NCBI RefSeq assembly: GCF_003752505.1
Contig: NZ_RKHO01000001.1
Coordinates: 3,100,001-3,164,000, forward strand
Reading direction: 5' to 3'
Length of the DNA: 64,000 bases
Source: Nocardioides aurantiacus
GTDB lineage: Bacteria; Actinomycetota; Actinomycetes; Propionibacteriales; Nocardioidaceae
The position numbers were made by a program, and so were the translations under genes. Shown piece after piece: positions 8,994-18,198 of the stretch; within the stretch, counting starts at the first letter, position 1; each line of letters begins with the position of its first letter. The notes under the pieces are model-generated. The model saw only the letters and a program-made list of their open reading frames with translations, had not been told where the DNA came from and made no database searches.

Positions 8994-9866
8994 TCAAGAT
9001 CGCGAGCGCGGCGGGGGCTGGCACACCGGGCAGAAGTACGACGAACGGTTGGTGAACGCCACCCGCCGCACGGGCGTGCCGCACCGCGAGCACGGCCGGC
9101 CCTCCTGCCCGTAGGCCTCCAGCGACCGGTCGAAGTAGCCGCTCTCCCCGTTGACGTTGACGTAGAGCGCGTCGAAGGAGGTGCCGCCCTGGTCGAGTGC
9201 TGCGCCCATCACCTCGCGGGCGCCGTCGAGCACCCGCTGGACGTCGAGGACCCGCAGCCGCGAGCCGCGGCGCTCGCCGTGCACCCGGGCGCGCCACAGC
9301 GCCTCGTCGGCGTAGATGTTGCCGACCCCGGAGACGACCGCCTGGTTGAGCAGCAGCCGCTTGACCCCCGACTCGCTGCGCCGGACGCGGCGCACGAAGG
9401 CCGCGTCGTCGAAGGCGGGGTCGAGCGGGTCGAGCGCGATGTGCGCGAGCTCGGGCGGCACCACCGCTCCCCCGGACGAGACGAGCAGGCCGCCGAACAT
9501 CCGCTGGTCGACGAAGCGCACCTCGCTCGCCGCGCCCGCGTCGGCCCCGGTCTCGGGGACCAGCGCGAAGCGGACCCGGAGGTGACGCTCGTCGAGCGCG
9601 CCGGCGGGCTGCACCAGCACCTGGCCGGACATGCCGAGGTGGCCCAGCACGGCGTCGCCGTCGTCGAGGGCCAGCCACCAGAACTTGCCGCGGCGGTGGG
9701 CCCCGGTGACGGTGCGACCGCGCAGCCGCTGGGCGAAGTCGTCGGCGCCGGCGAGGTGACGGCGCACCGGACGGGGGTGGAGCACCTCGACGTCGGCGAC
9801 GGTGCGGCCCACGACGTGGGTCTGCAGACCGCGACGGACGACCTCGACCTCGGGCAGCTCGGGCAC
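8994..9866 (-). CDS. mutM: Formamidopyrimidine-DNA glycosylase (Fpg/MutM)
   Basis: Base-excision-repair glycosylase/AP lyase that removes 8-oxoguanine and ring-opened purines. The protein is 290 residues. The N-terminus PELPEVE supplies the catalytic Pro2 and Glu3, the conserved Lys is K61 in RRGKFWW, the H2TH region includes [18 protein letters not shown], and the C-terminal zinc finger has CSRCGTPV ... YFCPVC. All key residues are present. The start lies 7 nt after the rnc stop, giving the usual actinobacterial rnc-mutM pair. The family is certain. Confidence 0.96.
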   Translation of the reverse strand: MPELPEVEVVRRGLQTHVVGRTVADVEVLHPRPVRRHLAGADDFAQRLRGRTVTGAHRRGKFWWLALDDGDAVLGHLGMSGQVLVQPAGALDERHLRVRFALVPETGADAGAASEVRFVDQRMFGGLLVSSGGAVVPPELAHIALDPLDPAFDDAAFVRRVRRSESGVKRLLLNQAVVSGVGNIYADEALWRARVHGERRGSRLRVLDVQRVLDGAREVMGAALDQGGTSFDALYVNVNGESGYFDRSLEAYGQEGRPCSRCGTPVRRVAFTNRSSYFCPVCQPPPRSRS

Positions 9867-9873
9867 GGGCGGG

Positions 9874-10638
9874 TCAGGCGTCCGAGCCGACGGCGGGGTC
9901 GGGCTCGTCGGCGACGACGGCCGGCGGGGCCGTCAGCTCCGCGTGCAGGGTGCGGTAGGCCGCCTCGGCCGCCTGCTGCTCGGCCTCCTTCTTCGACCGC
10001 CCCACCCCGTGGCCGTGGAGCCGGCCGGCGACGCGGACGCGGGCGGTGAAGGTCTTCATGTGGTCGGGGCCCTCGGCCTCGATGACGTACTCCGGGACAC
10101 CCAGGTCGTGCAGCGCACCGAGCTCCTGGAGGCTGGTCTTCCAGTCCAGGCCGGCGCCGAGCGCGGCGGCCGCCTCGAGCATCGGGTCGAAGAGCAGGTG
10201 GACCACGTCGGCCGCGGCCGGGAAGCCGCCGGAGAGGTAGACCGCCCCGATCAGGGCCTCGACGGTGTCGGAGAGGATCGAGGCCTTCTCGCGGCCGCCG
10301 GTGCTCTCCTCGCCCTTGCCGAGGTGGATGTGCGGGCCGAGCCCGATGGTGCGGGCGACCTCGGCCAGCGCGCGGGCGTTGACCACGGCCGCGCGCAGCT
10401 TGGCCAATCGACCCTCGGAGAGGTCGGGGTGGCCGCGGTAGAGCGTCTCGGTCACGACGACGCCGAGCACCGAGTCGCCGAGGAACTCCAGGCGCTCGTT
10501 GGTCGGCAGGTTGCCGTTCTCGTAGGCGTAGGAGCGGTGGGTGAGGGCGAGCCCAAGGAGCTCGGGGTCCAGGACGGGGTCCCCGAGCGCCTCACGCAGG
10601 TCGTCGGCCGCCGCCCGACCGGCTGCCGACGTCGTCAT
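9874..10638 (-). CDS. rnc: Ribonuclease III
   Basis: Double-strand-specific endoribonuclease for rRNA processing and RNA decay. I use the ATG at 10638 ([14 protein letters not shown]), giving 254 residues; a longer frame to 10737 would overlap rpmF and is not conserved. The RNase III signature [12 protein letters not shown] is at about 48-59, the second acidic site [15 protein letters not shown] follows near 115-130, and a C-terminal dsRNA-binding domain contains [16 protein letters not shown]. It lies between rpmF (14 nt upstream) and mutM (7 nt downstream) in one operon. Confidence 0.95.
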   Translation of the reverse strand: MTTSAAGRAAADDLREALGDPVLDPELLGLALTHRSYAYENGNLPTNERLEFLGDSVLGVVVTETLYRGHPDLSEGRLAKLRAAVVNARALAEVARTIGLGPHIHLGKGEESTGGREKASILSDTVEALIGAVYLSGGFPAAADVVHLLFDPMLEAAAALGAGLDWKTSLQELGALHDLGVPEYVIEAEGPDHMKTFTARVRVAGRLHGHGVGRSKKEAEQQAAEAAYRTLHAELTAPPAVVADEPDPAVGSDA

Positions 10639-10652
10639 GTCGCCGGACGTGG

Positions 10653-10838
10653 TCAGAGGACCTGACGGCGGTCGGCGCGTGCGCCGTACTGACCGCACTC
10701 GGGGCAGGCGCGGTGGGGCAGGTGCTTGCTGCCGCACGCGGGGTTGCTGCAGGTCACCAGCGACGGCGCCACGGCCTTCCAGGCCGAGCGCCGGTGACGG
10801 GTGTTGCTGCGCGACATCTTCCGCTTGGGGACGGCCAC
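10653..10838 (-). CDS. rpmF: 50S ribosomal protein L32, zinc-binding form
   Basis: A 61-residue ribosomal protein of the large subunit beginning [21 protein letters not shown]. Four cysteines (C30, C35, C45 and C48) form the zinc ribbon, so this is the Zn-containing (C+) paralogue. The GTG at 10838 has AAGGAG about 5 nt upstream. It follows the DUF177 gene by 58 nt; the DUF177-rpmF pairing is conserved in many bacteria. Confidence 0.95.
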   Translation of the reverse strand: MAVPKRKMSRSNTRHRRSAWKAVAPSLVTCSNPACGSKHLPHRACPECGQYGARADRRQVL

Positions 10839-10896
10839 GGTTGCTCCTTGGGTCTCAGGTGGTGCTGGTGGGGTGGTGCGGTTCGGGTGGTGCTGG

Positions 10897-11475
10897 TCAG
10901 TCCTGCGGTCGGTCCGCGGGGACCTCCTGGGCCACGGCGACCTCGCCGAGGGCGGCCCAGCGGGGATCGATCGGGTCCTCGTGCCCGTGGTCCGGGTCGT
11001 CCGCGAGCCGCGCGCCACACTCGACGCACAGGCCCGGGCAGTCGTCCCGGCACAACGGTTGGTAGGGCAGTGCGAGCACGACCGCGTCCCGCAGCAGTGG
11101 CTCGAGGTCGAGCAGGTCGCCCTCGAGCCGGCTGACATCAGCGTCCTCGTCGTCCCCGCGGGGGGCGCCGTGGTCGTCGTCGTAGACGAACAGCTCCTGG
11201 AGGTCGACCGTGATGCGTTCGTCGATCGGCTCCAGGCACCGCACGCACTGGCCCTCGAGGTCGGCCGTGGCCGTCCCGGTGACCAGCACGCCTTCCATGA
11301 CCGCCTCGAGGCGCAGGTCGAGGTCGACCGTGCTGCCCTCGGGGACGCCCAGGACGTCGATGCCGAGTCCTGCCGGAGCCTCGACGGAGGTCGACTTGGT
11401 GCGCTGGGTCCCAGGGCGGCGGCCGAGCTCGCGGGTGTCGAGCACGAGCGGCGCTCTCGGGTCGAGGGTGCGCAA
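10897..11475 (-). CDS. DUF177 (YceD-like) protein
   Basis: A member of the DUF177/YceD family, linked to 23S rRNA or ribosome accumulation in plants and bacteria and almost always next to rpmF. The conserved core LVLDTRELGRRPGTQ is at the N-terminus and the cysteine-rich CRDDCPGLCVECGARL is near the C-terminus. I choose the TTG at 11475 (protein begins LRTLDPRAPLVLDTREL) because GGAG lies 8 nt upstream and homologues begin close to this motif; an in-frame ATG at 11553 would add 26 residues of unlikely sequence. That gives 192 residues. It heads the rpmF-rnc-mutM operon, with a promoter-like sequence about 40 nt upstream. Confidence 0.85.
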   Translation of the reverse strand: MRTLDPRAPLVLDTRELGRRPGTQRTKSTSVEAPAGLGIDVLGVPEGSTVDLDLRLEAVMEGVLVTGTATADLEGQCVRCLEPIDERITVDLQELFVYDDDHGAPRGDDEDADVSRLEGDLLDLEPLLRDAVVLALPYQPLCRDDCPGLCVECGARLADDPDHGHEDPIDPRWAALGEVAVAQEVPADRPQD

Positions 11476-11513
11476 GAGGTCAACTCCGTCGTGGTACAGG
11501 CAGAACCTGCTGG

Positions 11514-11543
11514 ACTCTACCGGTGCAGGCACCGCGGGGCCAA
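11514..11543 (-). promoter_or_regulatory. Putative promoter of DUF177-rpmF-rnc-mutM
   Basis: On the minus strand, a -10-like TAGAGT (11514-11519) and a -35-like TTGGCC (11538-11543) 18 nt apart lie just upstream of the TTG start of the DUF177 gene and downstream of coaD. Assigned by eye. Confidence 0.35.
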
Positions 11544-11583
11544 AACGCACCACCCCGACCCGGACCGCGGGGCGGGGACGGGC

Positions 11584-12102
11584 TCAGGACCCGTCGGCGG
11601 CGGCTGCGCGCTCGGCCAGCCGCGCGGTCAGCCGCTCGAGCACGTCGGGCGGCACGAGCGCCGAGACGTCGCCCCCGAAGGTCGCGACCTCCTTGACCAG
11701 CGAGGACGCCAGGAAGGAGTACTCCGGGCTGCAGGGCACGAACACCGTCTCGACCTCGGTCAGCGAGGCGTTCATCTGCGCCATCTGCAGCTCGTAGTCG
11801 AAGTCGGTGACCGCGCGCAGGCCCTTGACGATGGCCTGCACGTCGTGGTCGGCGCAGAAGGTGGTGAGCAGGCCCTCGAAGCCGGCGACCGAGACGTTGG
11901 GGAACGGCTCGACGACCTGCTCGAGCATCGCCATCCGCTCCTCGGGGCTGAACAGCCGCGCGGAGGACTTGGACTTGTTGACGCCCACGGCCACGACGAC
12001 CTCGTCGAAGAGCCGCGAGGCGCGCTCGATGATGTCGAGGTGACCGTTGGTCACCGGGTCGAAGGAGCCCGGACACACGGCTCGTCGCACGGCTCGGCGC
12101 AC
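11584..12102 (-). CDS. coaD: Phosphopantetheine adenylyltransferase
   Basis: Catalyses the penultimate step of coenzyme A synthesis, 4'-phosphopantetheine plus ATP to dephospho-CoA. The 172-residue protein carries the nucleotidyltransferase motif GSFDPVTNGH (about 12-21), KSSARLFSPEERMAML, and the late motif SPEYSFLASSLVKEV, all standard for CoaD. The GTG at 12102 has GAGGAG 7 nt upstream; a second GTG four codons in gives the shorter start seen in many homologues. It follows rsmD by 19 nt, the usual rsmD-coaD order. Confidence 0.95.
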   Translation of the reverse strand: MRRAVRRAVCPGSFDPVTNGHLDIIERASRLFDEVVVAVGVNKSKSSARLFSPEERMAMLEQVVEPFPNVSVAGFEGLLTTFCADHDVQAIVKGLRAVTDFDYELQMAQMNASLTEVETVFVPCSPEYSFLASSLVKEVATFGGDVSALVPPDVLERLTARLAERAAAADGS

Positions 12103-12121
12103 TGGTCGTCTCCTCGGTCGG

Positions 12122-12727
12122 TCACGGCTCGGTGACGCAGTGGGACTCCCCGGCGTCGGGCCGGCCGGGATCGGCGCGAACGTACCAGAGCGTGGTCTCG
12201 CCGTAGTCCTTCCGGCGCTCGCTCCCCCACCCCGGCGGCCAGGCCGGCTCGGGGCTGCGCGCGGACCGCTCCACGACCAGCACGGCGTCGGCGTCGAGCC
12301 ACCCGTGGGAGGTCAGCAGGTGGAGCACCTGGCCGAGCTCGACCTCGGCCACGGCGTACGGCGGGTCCACCAGCACGAGGTCGTACGCCGCCCGCGGCTG
12401 CTGCGCCAGGAAGCGGGCCACCGGGAGCGCGACCACCTCGACCATGGCGAACCCCAGCTCCCGGGCGTTGTCCTGCACCAGCCGGGCGGTGCGCCGGTCG
12501 GACTCCACGCTGGTCAGCACCTGCGCCCCGCGCGAGACCGCCTCGAGGCCGAGGGCCCCCGACCCGGCGTACAGGTCGAGGACGCGCAGGCCCTCCAGGC
12601 TGCCGAGGGCCGACTCGAGCGAGCTGAACATCGCCTCGCGGACGCGGTCGCTGGTGGGCCGGGTGCCCGACCCCGGCGGGGTGCGGAGCCTCCGACCGCC
12701 CGCGGCGCCGCCGATCAGCCGGGTCAC
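12122..12727 (-). CDS. rsmD: 16S rRNA (guanine966-N2)-methyltransferase
   Basis: SAM-dependent methyltransferase that modifies G966 of 16S rRNA. The 201-residue protein has the RsmD N-terminus RLIGGAAGGRRLRTPPGSGTRPTSDRVREAMFSSL in pieces, the SAM motif DLYAGSGALG at 51-60 and the catalytic DPPY at 121-124. The GTG at 12727 overlaps the recG stop by four bases (GTGA), so it is translationally coupled to recG. It precedes coaD in the conserved recG-rsmD-coaD arrangement. Confidence 0.94.
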   Translation of the reverse strand: MTRLIGGAAGGRRLRTPPGSGTRPTSDRVREAMFSSLESALGSLEGLRVLDLYAGSGALGLEAVSRGAQVLTSVESDRRTARLVQDNARELGFAMVEVVALPVARFLAQQPRAAYDLVLVDPPYAVAEVELGQVLHLLTSHGWLDADAVLVVERSARSPEPAWPPGWGSERRKDYGETTLWYVRADPGRPDAGESHCVTEP

Positions 12728-14934
12728 GTCATCTCCAGGTACTCGGCCTGCTCGGAGTCCTCGAGCCGCCGCACCGCCGCCGCGAGGTCGGGCGAGCCGA
12801 CGAGCGCGGGGTCGGCGCGCAGCACCTCGAAGGCCGCCTCGCGGGCGTCGGCGATGACGGCCTCGTCGCGCAGCACCGAGAGCAGCTTGAGCCCGCCGGC
12901 CCGGCCGCCGCTCTGCTGGGTGCCGAGCACGTTGCCCTCGCGGCGCTGCTCCATGTCGATGCGCGAGAGCTCGAAGCCGTCGCGGGTGCCGGCCACGGCG
13001 AGCAGCCGCTCCATCGACGGGCCGAGCGGGTCGGCGGCGGTGACGAGCAGGCAGAGGCCGGCGTGGCCACCGCGGCCGATCCGGCCGCGCAGCTGGTGGA
13101 GCTGGGAGACGCCGAACCGGTCGGCGTCGAGGATCACCATCACGGTCGCGTTGGGCACGTCGACCCCGACCTCGATGACGGTCGTGGACACCAGCACGTC
13201 GACCTCGCCGGCCGCGAAGGCCGACATCACGCGGTCCTTGTCCTCGGGCGGCATCCGGCCGTGCAGCACCTCGACGCGCAACCCGGCCAGCGGGCCCTCG
13301 GCCAGCTCGGGCGCCAGCTCGTCGACGGCGTAGAGGGTGCGCGGCGCGTCCTCGGGCGCACCGGCCGGGGCGTCCGCGGTGGAGACCTCGTCGTCGCCGG
13401 GGTCGATCCGGGAGGCCACGACGTAGGCCTGGTGGCCGGCGGCGACCTCCTCGCGGACCCGCTGCCACGCGCGCTCGAGCCAGGCGGCCCGGGCCCGGAT
13501 CGGCACCACGGTCGTCTGCACCTCGCCGCGCCCGGCCGGGAGCTCGGACAGGGTGGAGGTGTCGAGGTCGCCGAAGACGGTCATCGCCACCGTGCGCGGG
13601 ATCGGGGTCGCGGTCATCACCAGCACGTGCGGCGGCGTGCCGGCCTTGGCGCCCAGCGCGGAGCGCTGCTCCACGCCGAAGCGGTGCTGCTCGTCGACGA
13701 CGACGAGGCCGAGGTCGGCGAACTGGACCCGGTCCTCCAGCAGCGCGTGGGTGCCGATGACGATGCCGGCCTCGCCGCCTGCCGCGGCGGCCAGTGCCGT
13801 ACGCCGGGCCGCCGCCCCGAGCGACCCGGTCAGCAACGCCACCCGGGTGCCGTGCTCGGACCCGCCGAGCATGCCGCCCTGGGCCAGCTCGCCGAGCATC
13901 CTCTCCAGGGAGCGCTGGTGCTGCTGGGCGAGCACCTCGGTGGGCGCGAGCAGGGCCGCCTGCCCCCCGGAGTCGACGACCTGCAGCATCGCGCGCAGCG
14001 AGACCACGGTCTTGCCCGAGCCGACCTCGCCCTGGAGCAGCCGCTGCATCGGGTGGTCGCGCGCGAGCTCCTCGGCGATCTCCTCCCCCACCCGGACCTG
14101 GCCCTCGGTGAGCGCGAACGGCAGCCGGGCGTCGAAGGCGTCGAGCAGGCCGCCCGGCCGGCCCGGACGCGGGTTGGCGACGGTGCCCTCGACGAGCAGC
14201 CGGCGCCGGGCCAGCACGCTCTGGGCGACGAACGCCTCGTCGTACTTCAGGCGCTTCTCGGCCATCGCCTTCTGGGCACGGGTGTCGGGCCGGTGGATCC
14301 ACCGCAGCGCTTGACGGGTGGGCAGCAGGTCGCGCGACTGCACCACCGCGGGCGGCAGCACCTCGGGGACGCGGTCGAGCAGCGTCAGCGCCAGCTCGAT
14401 GGTCTCCTCGAGCTGCCAGGTGGTGATGCCGCCGACCGAGCTGTAGATCGGGATCAGGTCGGGCATCGTGTCGACCGCGTCGTCGCCCTCCTCGTAGAGC
14501 CGCGACGCGGGGTTGGTCAGCTGCCACTCGTCGCGGAACCACTTCAGCCGGCCGCTGAACACCCCGACGCGGCCGACGGGGAGCTCGGTCTGCAGCCGCC
14601 AGTCGGCGGTGTGCTTGGCCTTGTCGAAGTAGGTCATCAGCAGGGCGCCGTCCTCGGCCCGGACCCGGACCTCGAGGCGGTAGGCCGTGCGGCGGGTGCG
14701 CTTGTCCTGGTAGCTGAACTGCCGGGCGCTCGCGACCTCGCCGACGAAGGAGACGAGGTCACCCGCGGTGAGCTCGTCGAGCTGGCTCAGCGAGCCCTTC
14801 TGCACGTGCTGCTTGGGGTAGGTGGCGACGAGGTCGCCGACGGTCGCGATGCCCGGCAGCTTCGCGAGCTTGGCCGCGTGCTTGCCGCCCACCGCCGTCA
14901 CGGGGCTCTCCCAGGTCACCTCCACGCCGACCAT
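12724..14934 (-). CDS. recG: ATP-dependent DNA helicase RecG
   Basis: Superfamily 2 helicase that remodels stalled replication forks and Holliday junctions. The protein is 736 residues. An N-terminal wedge/OB domain with the RecG-typical YFDKAKHTADWRLQ and VFSGRLKWFRDEWQL precedes the helicase core, with Walker A GEVGSGKT near residue 301, DEQHRFGVEQR near 412 and motif VI HQLRGRIGRGGHAGLC near the C-terminal third. The ATG at 14934 lies 6 nt after the stop of the DAK2 gene. A normal-length, intact gene. Confidence 0.95.
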   Translation of the reverse strand: MVGVEVTWESPVTAVGGKHAAKLAKLPGIATVGDLVATYPKQHVQKGSLSQLDELTAGDLVSFVGEVASARQFSYQDKRTRRTAYRLEVRVRAEDGALLMTYFDKAKHTADWRLQTELPVGRVGVFSGRLKWFRDEWQLTNPASRLYEEGDDAVDTMPDLIPIYSSVGGITTWQLEETIELALTLLDRVPEVLPPAVVQSRDLLPTRQALRWIHRPDTRAQKAMAEKRLKYDEAFVAQSVLARRRLLVEGTVANPRPGRPGGLLDAFDARLPFALTEGQVRVGEEIAEELARDHPMQRLLQGEVGSGKTVVSLRAMLQVVDSGGQAALLAPTEVLAQQHQRSLERMLGELAQGGMLGGSEHGTRVALLTGSLGAAARRTALAAAAGGEAGIVIGTHALLEDRVQFADLGLVVVDEQHRFGVEQRSALGAKAGTPPHVLVMTATPIPRTVAMTVFGDLDTSTLSELPAGRGEVQTTVVPIRARAAWLERAWQRVREEVAAGHQAYVVASRIDPGDDEVSTADAPAGAPEDAPRTLYAVDELAPELAEGPLAGLRVEVLHGRMPPEDKDRVMSAFAAGEVDVLVSTTVIEVGVDVPNATVMVILDADRFGVSQLHQLRGRIGRGGHAGLCLLVTAADPLGPSMERLLAVAGTRDGFELSRIDMEQRREGNVLGTQQSGGRAGGLKLLSVLRDEAVIADAREAAFEVLRADPALVGSPDLAAAVRRLEDSEQAEYLEMT

Positions 14935-14940
14935 GGTGGC

Positions 14941-16626
14941 TCACTCCACCGACACGAGCAGGGGGTAGTGCTCCTGGCCGCCGGCCAGCACCATCACGTC
15001 GACGCCCGGGTGGGCGTGGCCGACCCAGTGCTCGCACGCCTGCGCCAGGTCCCCCGCCTCGGCGCCCGCGACCAGGGTGACCAGCTCGCCGCCCGTGCCG
15101 AGCAGCCGCTCCAGCACGCCGGTGGCCACCTCGAAGAGGTCCTCGCCCACGATCACGAAGTCGCCCTGCACCGCTCCGAGGACGTCGCCCGGGGAGCAGG
15201 GGCCGGCGGTCGTCATGGCCGGCTCGGTGGCCACGGTGAGCGCGCCGTGACGCGCACCTCGCGCGGCGTCGGTCATGTGCACCACGTCGTTGTCGAGCGA
15301 GCGGCCGGGCTCGTGCACGGCCAGCGCCGCGATGCCCTGCACCTGGGCGCGGGTGGGGACGACCACGACCCGGCGGCCGCGCTGTGCCGCCTCGTGGGCG
15401 GCCGCCTCGGCCACGGCGACGGTGCCGGCGTGGTTGGGCAGCACCACGACCTCCTCCGCCGGGCAGTCGAGCACCGCCCGCAGCAGGTCGGCGCTGGTGG
15501 GGCGCCGGGTCGTGGTGACCTCGAGCACCTCGGCACCGGCCTCCCGGAACAGCGCCGCCAGCCCCGGCCCCAGCGCGAGGGCGAGCACGGTCCGGCCGCG
15601 CGGCCCGTCGTCGCCGGCCCGCCCGGCCCGGCCGGCGCGGGCGCGCTCGACCTGCTCGGCGAAGTGGACGACCTCGACGCGACGCGGCGTGCCGGCCCGG
15701 ATGCCGGCCTCGATCGCGGCGCCCACGTCGTCGACGTGGACGTGGACGTTCCACAAGCCGTCGCCGCCCACCACGACCAGCGAGTCGCCGAGCGGTGCCA
15801 GCTCGGCGCGCAGCGCGGGCACGGCGGCGTCGTCGGCGGCGAGGAGGTACATCACCTCGTACGCCGGCCCGTCGGCCGTCAGGTCCCCGGTCGGCAGCGC
15901 GGCCACCGGCAGGTGCGGGGAGCCCAGGACGTGCAGCGGCGCGACGGTGTGCTCGCCGGTGACCGCCGACTCCATCGCGGCGAGCACCACGCACAGCCCG
16001 CGGCCACCGGCGTCGACCACCCCGGCACGGGCGAGGACGGGCAGCTGCTCGGGGGTGTGGCCGAGCGCCTCGCGGGAGGCGCGCGCGGCCGCGTGGACCA
16101 CGTCACCGAGCCGGGCGCCGGGCTCCTCCACGGCCACGGCGGCGGCCTGCGCGGCGGCGCGGGCGACGGTGAGGATGGTGCCCTCCACCGGCGTCCCGAC
16201 CGCGTCGTACGCCGCGTCGACGGCCAGGCGCATCCCGTCGGCGAACACCGCGGCCGACCGGTCGCCCGGCCCCGCCCGGCCGATCCGCCGCACCAGGGCG
16301 CCGACGAGCTGGCTCAGGATCACCCCGGAGTTGCCGCGGGCGCCCAGCAGCGCCCCGTGGGCGTAGGCCCGGATGGCGCCCCGGAGGTCGTCGGGCTGCT
16401 CCTCCAGCCGGGCGAGCAGCGCCTCGCGGGCCGCCTCCACGGTGAGGAACATGTTGGTGCCGGTGTCCCCGTCGGGCACGGGGTAGACGTTGAGGGCGTC
16501 GACCTCCTCGCGGGCGGCCCCCAGCGCCTCGACGGCCAGGTCGGCGAACCGGCGTACGGTCACGAGGTCGAAGGTGGCCACGTCGTCGCGGCGGCCCTGC
16601 CGGTCGTCGTGCTGGTTCGCCGTCAC
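14941..16626 (-). CDS. DAK2-domain fatty-acid-kinase-like protein (FakA/YloV family)
   Basis: A 561-residue protein with an N-terminal DAK2 (dihydroxyacetone-kinase-like) domain and a C-terminal DegV-like region. The nucleotide/metal site NVYPVPDGDTGTNM (about 48-61) and GNSGVILSQLV are intact. In Firmicutes, FakA phosphorylates fatty acids held by FakB; in actinobacteria the role is less clear. It starts at a GTG with a GGAGGAGGGGAG run upstream and ends 6 nt before recG, the YloV-recG order seen across Gram-positive bacteria. No DegV/FakB gene is in the window. Confidence 0.88.
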   Translation of the reverse strand: MTANQHDDRQGRRDDVATFDLVTVRRFADLAVEALGAAREEVDALNVYPVPDGDTGTNMFLTVEAAREALLARLEEQPDDLRGAIRAYAHGALLGARGNSGVILSQLVGALVRRIGRAGPGDRSAAVFADGMRLAVDAAYDAVGTPVEGTILTVARAAAQAAAVAVEEPGARLGDVVHAAARASREALGHTPEQLPVLARAGVVDAGGRGLCVVLAAMESAVTGEHTVAPLHVLGSPHLPVAALPTGDLTADGPAYEVMYLLAADDAAVPALRAELAPLGDSLVVVGGDGLWNVHVHVDDVGAAIEAGIRAGTPRRVEVVHFAEQVERARAGRAGRAGDDGPRGRTVLALALGPGLAALFREAGAEVLEVTTTRRPTSADLLRAVLDCPAEEVVVLPNHAGTVAVAEAAAHEAAQRGRRVVVVPTRAQVQGIAALAVHEPGRSLDNDVVHMTDAARGARHGALTVATEPAMTTAGPCSPGDVLGAVQGDFVIVGEDLFEVATGVLERLLGTGGELVTLVAGAEAGDLAQACEHWVGHAHPGVDVMVLAGGQEHYPLLVSVE

Positions 16627-16688
16627 GCCCCGCTCCCCTCCTCCACCGCTGGTCAGGAGCGCTCACCGTAGTGGGTGGATCGCTCGAT

Positions 16689-16718
16689 TTCCGTCCGGAG
16701 GCCGGGCTGAGTTATTCT
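16689..16718 (+). promoter_or_regulatory. Putative rpmB promoter
   Basis: A -10-like TATTCT at 16713-16718 with a TTCCGT 18 nt upstream (16689-16694), about 70 nt before the rpmB GTG. It lies in the divergent gap between the DAK2 gene and rpmB. Weak -35. Confidence 0.4.
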
Positions 16719-16789
16719 CGTGCGGTTGTCCGGCGGCGTCGCCCCGGACCCCTGACTCTCGTTTCCCAGTCCTACCCGAGGAGTGCACG

Positions 16790-16975
16790 GTGGCTGCCGT
16801 CTGCGACATCTGCGCCAAGAAGCCCGGCTTCGGCAACAACCGCCCGTGGTCGCGCAAGATCACGAAGCGCCGCTTCGACCCCAACATCCAGCGCGTGCGT
16901 GCCACCGTCAACGGCACCCCCAAGCGTCTCAACGTCTGCACCGGCTGCCTCAAGGCCGGCAAGGTCACCCGCTGA
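16790..16975 (+). CDS. rpmB: 50S ribosomal protein L28, zinc-binding form
   Basis: A 61-residue large-subunit ribosomal protein. It begins VAAVCDICAKKPGFGNN and ends NVCTGCLKAGKVTR. C5, C8, C50 and C53 form two CxxC pairs, so this is the Zn-containing L28 paralogue. The GTG at 16790 has GAGGAG 6 nt upstream. It is monocistronic, divergent from the DAK2/recG operon, and followed by a good terminator. Actinobacteria often carry a second, zinc-free L28, but none is seen here. Confidence 0.95.
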   Translation: MAAVCDICAKKPGFGNNRPWSRKITKRRFDPNIQRVRATVNGTPKRLNVCTGCLKAGKVTR

Positions 16976-16992
16976 CCGCCTGAACGTCCGCG

Positions 16993-17026
16993 ACGACGCC
17001 CCCGACCTCCGGGTCGGGGGCGTCGT
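16993..17026. terminator. Bidirectional terminator between rpmB and thiL
   Basis: A perfect 15-bp stem (16993-17007 and 17012-17026) with a 4-nt TCCG loop, 17 nt after the rpmB stop and 33 nt from the thiL stop on the other strand. The genes converge here, so the hairpin can serve both. Confidence 0.8.
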
Positions 17027-17059
17027 GCTGTTCCCCGGGCCGCTCGGGCCTCCCCGGGC

Positions 17060-18046
17060 TCAGCTGCTGGTGGCGAAGTGGGTCCAGCCCCTCGGCCCGT
17101 CGTACGCCGCCCCGTCGACGGTCACGACCGGTCCGGGCTCCCCCGGCTCGGCCACCGTGCCGATGACGGTGAAGCCGTCCGGCAGGGTCGCGTCGGCGGC
17201 GAAGGTCGCCGCGATGGCGTGGTCGTCCCCGCCGCCGAGCACGAACCGCAGCGGGTCGACCCCGAGGGCCGCCCCGACCGCGCGCATCGGCTCGGCCAGC
17301 GCGAAGGCGTCGCGGCGCACGTCGAGGGCCACCCCCGACGCCTCGGCGACGTGGGCCAGGTCGGCGAGCAGGCCGTCGGAGACGTCGATCATGGCGGTGG
17401 CGCCGGCGACGGCGGCGGCCGCGCCCGCGTCGTACGGCGGCTCGGGACGCTGGAAGGCCTCGACGAGCGCGCGCGGCGAGCGGAACCCGCGGGTCAGCAC
17501 GGCCAGTCCGGCCGCGGCCCAGCCCTGGCGACCGGCCAGCGCGACCACGTCGCCGGGGCGGGCGCCGCTGCGCAGCACCGGCGCCTGGTCGCAGGTGCCG
17601 AGCACGGTGACGGCCACGACCACCTCGCTGCCCGTGGTCAGGTCGCCCCCCACGATGCTCGCGCCGACCAGCCCGGCCTCCTCGGCGATGCCGTCGGCGA
17701 GGTCGCTGAGCCACTGCGCCGGCAGGTCGGCCGGAGCGGCCAGGCCGACGGTGAGGGAGTGGGCGCGGCCGCCCATCGCGTTGACGTCGGAGAGGTTGGC
17801 CGCGGCCGCCTTGCGCCCGATCGAGCGGGCGTCGGCCCACTCGCGGCGGAAGTGCCGGCCTTCCACGAGCACGTCGGTGGAGACCACCACGTGGCCGCGC
17901 GGGGTGCGGAGCACGGCGGCGTCGTCCCCCGGCCCGACGTACACGTGGTCGCCCTGGGGGAAGCGGGTGGTGAACGAGCCGACCAGGCCGAACTCCCCCA
18001 CGTCGGCGAGGGTCGACCCGGGCGCGAACGGAGGCGGTGAGGTCAT
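17060..18046 (-). CDS. thiL: Thiamine-monophosphate kinase
   Basis: ATP-dependent kinase that converts thiamine monophosphate to thiamine diphosphate. The 328-residue AIRS-like protein shows GPGDDAAVL near residues 38-46, STDVLVEGRHF, the KAAAANLSDVNAMGG metal/ATP region and ASIVGGDLTTG, followed by MIDVSDGLLADLAHVAEASGV in the C-terminal half. All match ThiL. It stands alone on the minus strand, divergent from the RAM-domain gene; no other thiamine genes are nearby. No thi riboswitch is seen upstream. Confidence 0.93.
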   Translation of the reverse strand: MTSPPPFAPGSTLADVGEFGLVGSFTTRFPQGDHVYVGPGDDAAVLRTPRGHVVVSTDVLVEGRHFRREWADARSIGRKAAAANLSDVNAMGGRAHSLTVGLAAPADLPAQWLSDLADGIAEEAGLVGASIVGGDLTTGSEVVVAVTVLGTCDQAPVLRSGARPGDVVALAGRQGWAAAGLAVLTRGFRSPRALVEAFQRPEPPYDAGAAAAVAGATAMIDVSDGLLADLAHVAEASGVALDVRRDAFALAEPMRAVGAALGVDPLRFVLGGGDDHAIAATFAADATLPDGFTVIGTVAEPGEPGPVVTVDGAAYDGPRGWTHFATSS

Positions 18047-18093
18047 GGCGCCATCCCACCAGACGGGTCCGCGGGACCTCGGGGACGGCCGAG

Positions 18094-18122
18094 TTCCACG
18101 CGGGGCGGGTGTCGGGTAGGTT
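18094..18122 (+). promoter_or_regulatory. Putative promoter of the RAM-domain gene
   Basis: TTCCAC (18094-18099), a 17-nt spacer and TAGGTT (18117-18122) lie 77 nt upstream of the ATG at 18199, in the divergent thiL gap. Confidence 0.4.
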
Positions 18123-18198
18123 GCCCCGAGGTGCTCCCCGGTCGACCGGGTCCGGGGGCAGCAGCACCGCCACCGACACCTGACCTGAGGGAGTGCAC

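Noticed and set aside
10639-10737. Longer RNase III start at 10737
   Set aside because: It would run into rpmF, and the added residues are Arg/Pro-rich and unconserved.
13063-16671. 1202-codon plus-strand frame opposite recG and the DAK2 gene
   Set aside because: His/Gly/Arg/Val-rich shadow of two well-supported minus-strand genes; no recognisable motif or ribosome-binding site.
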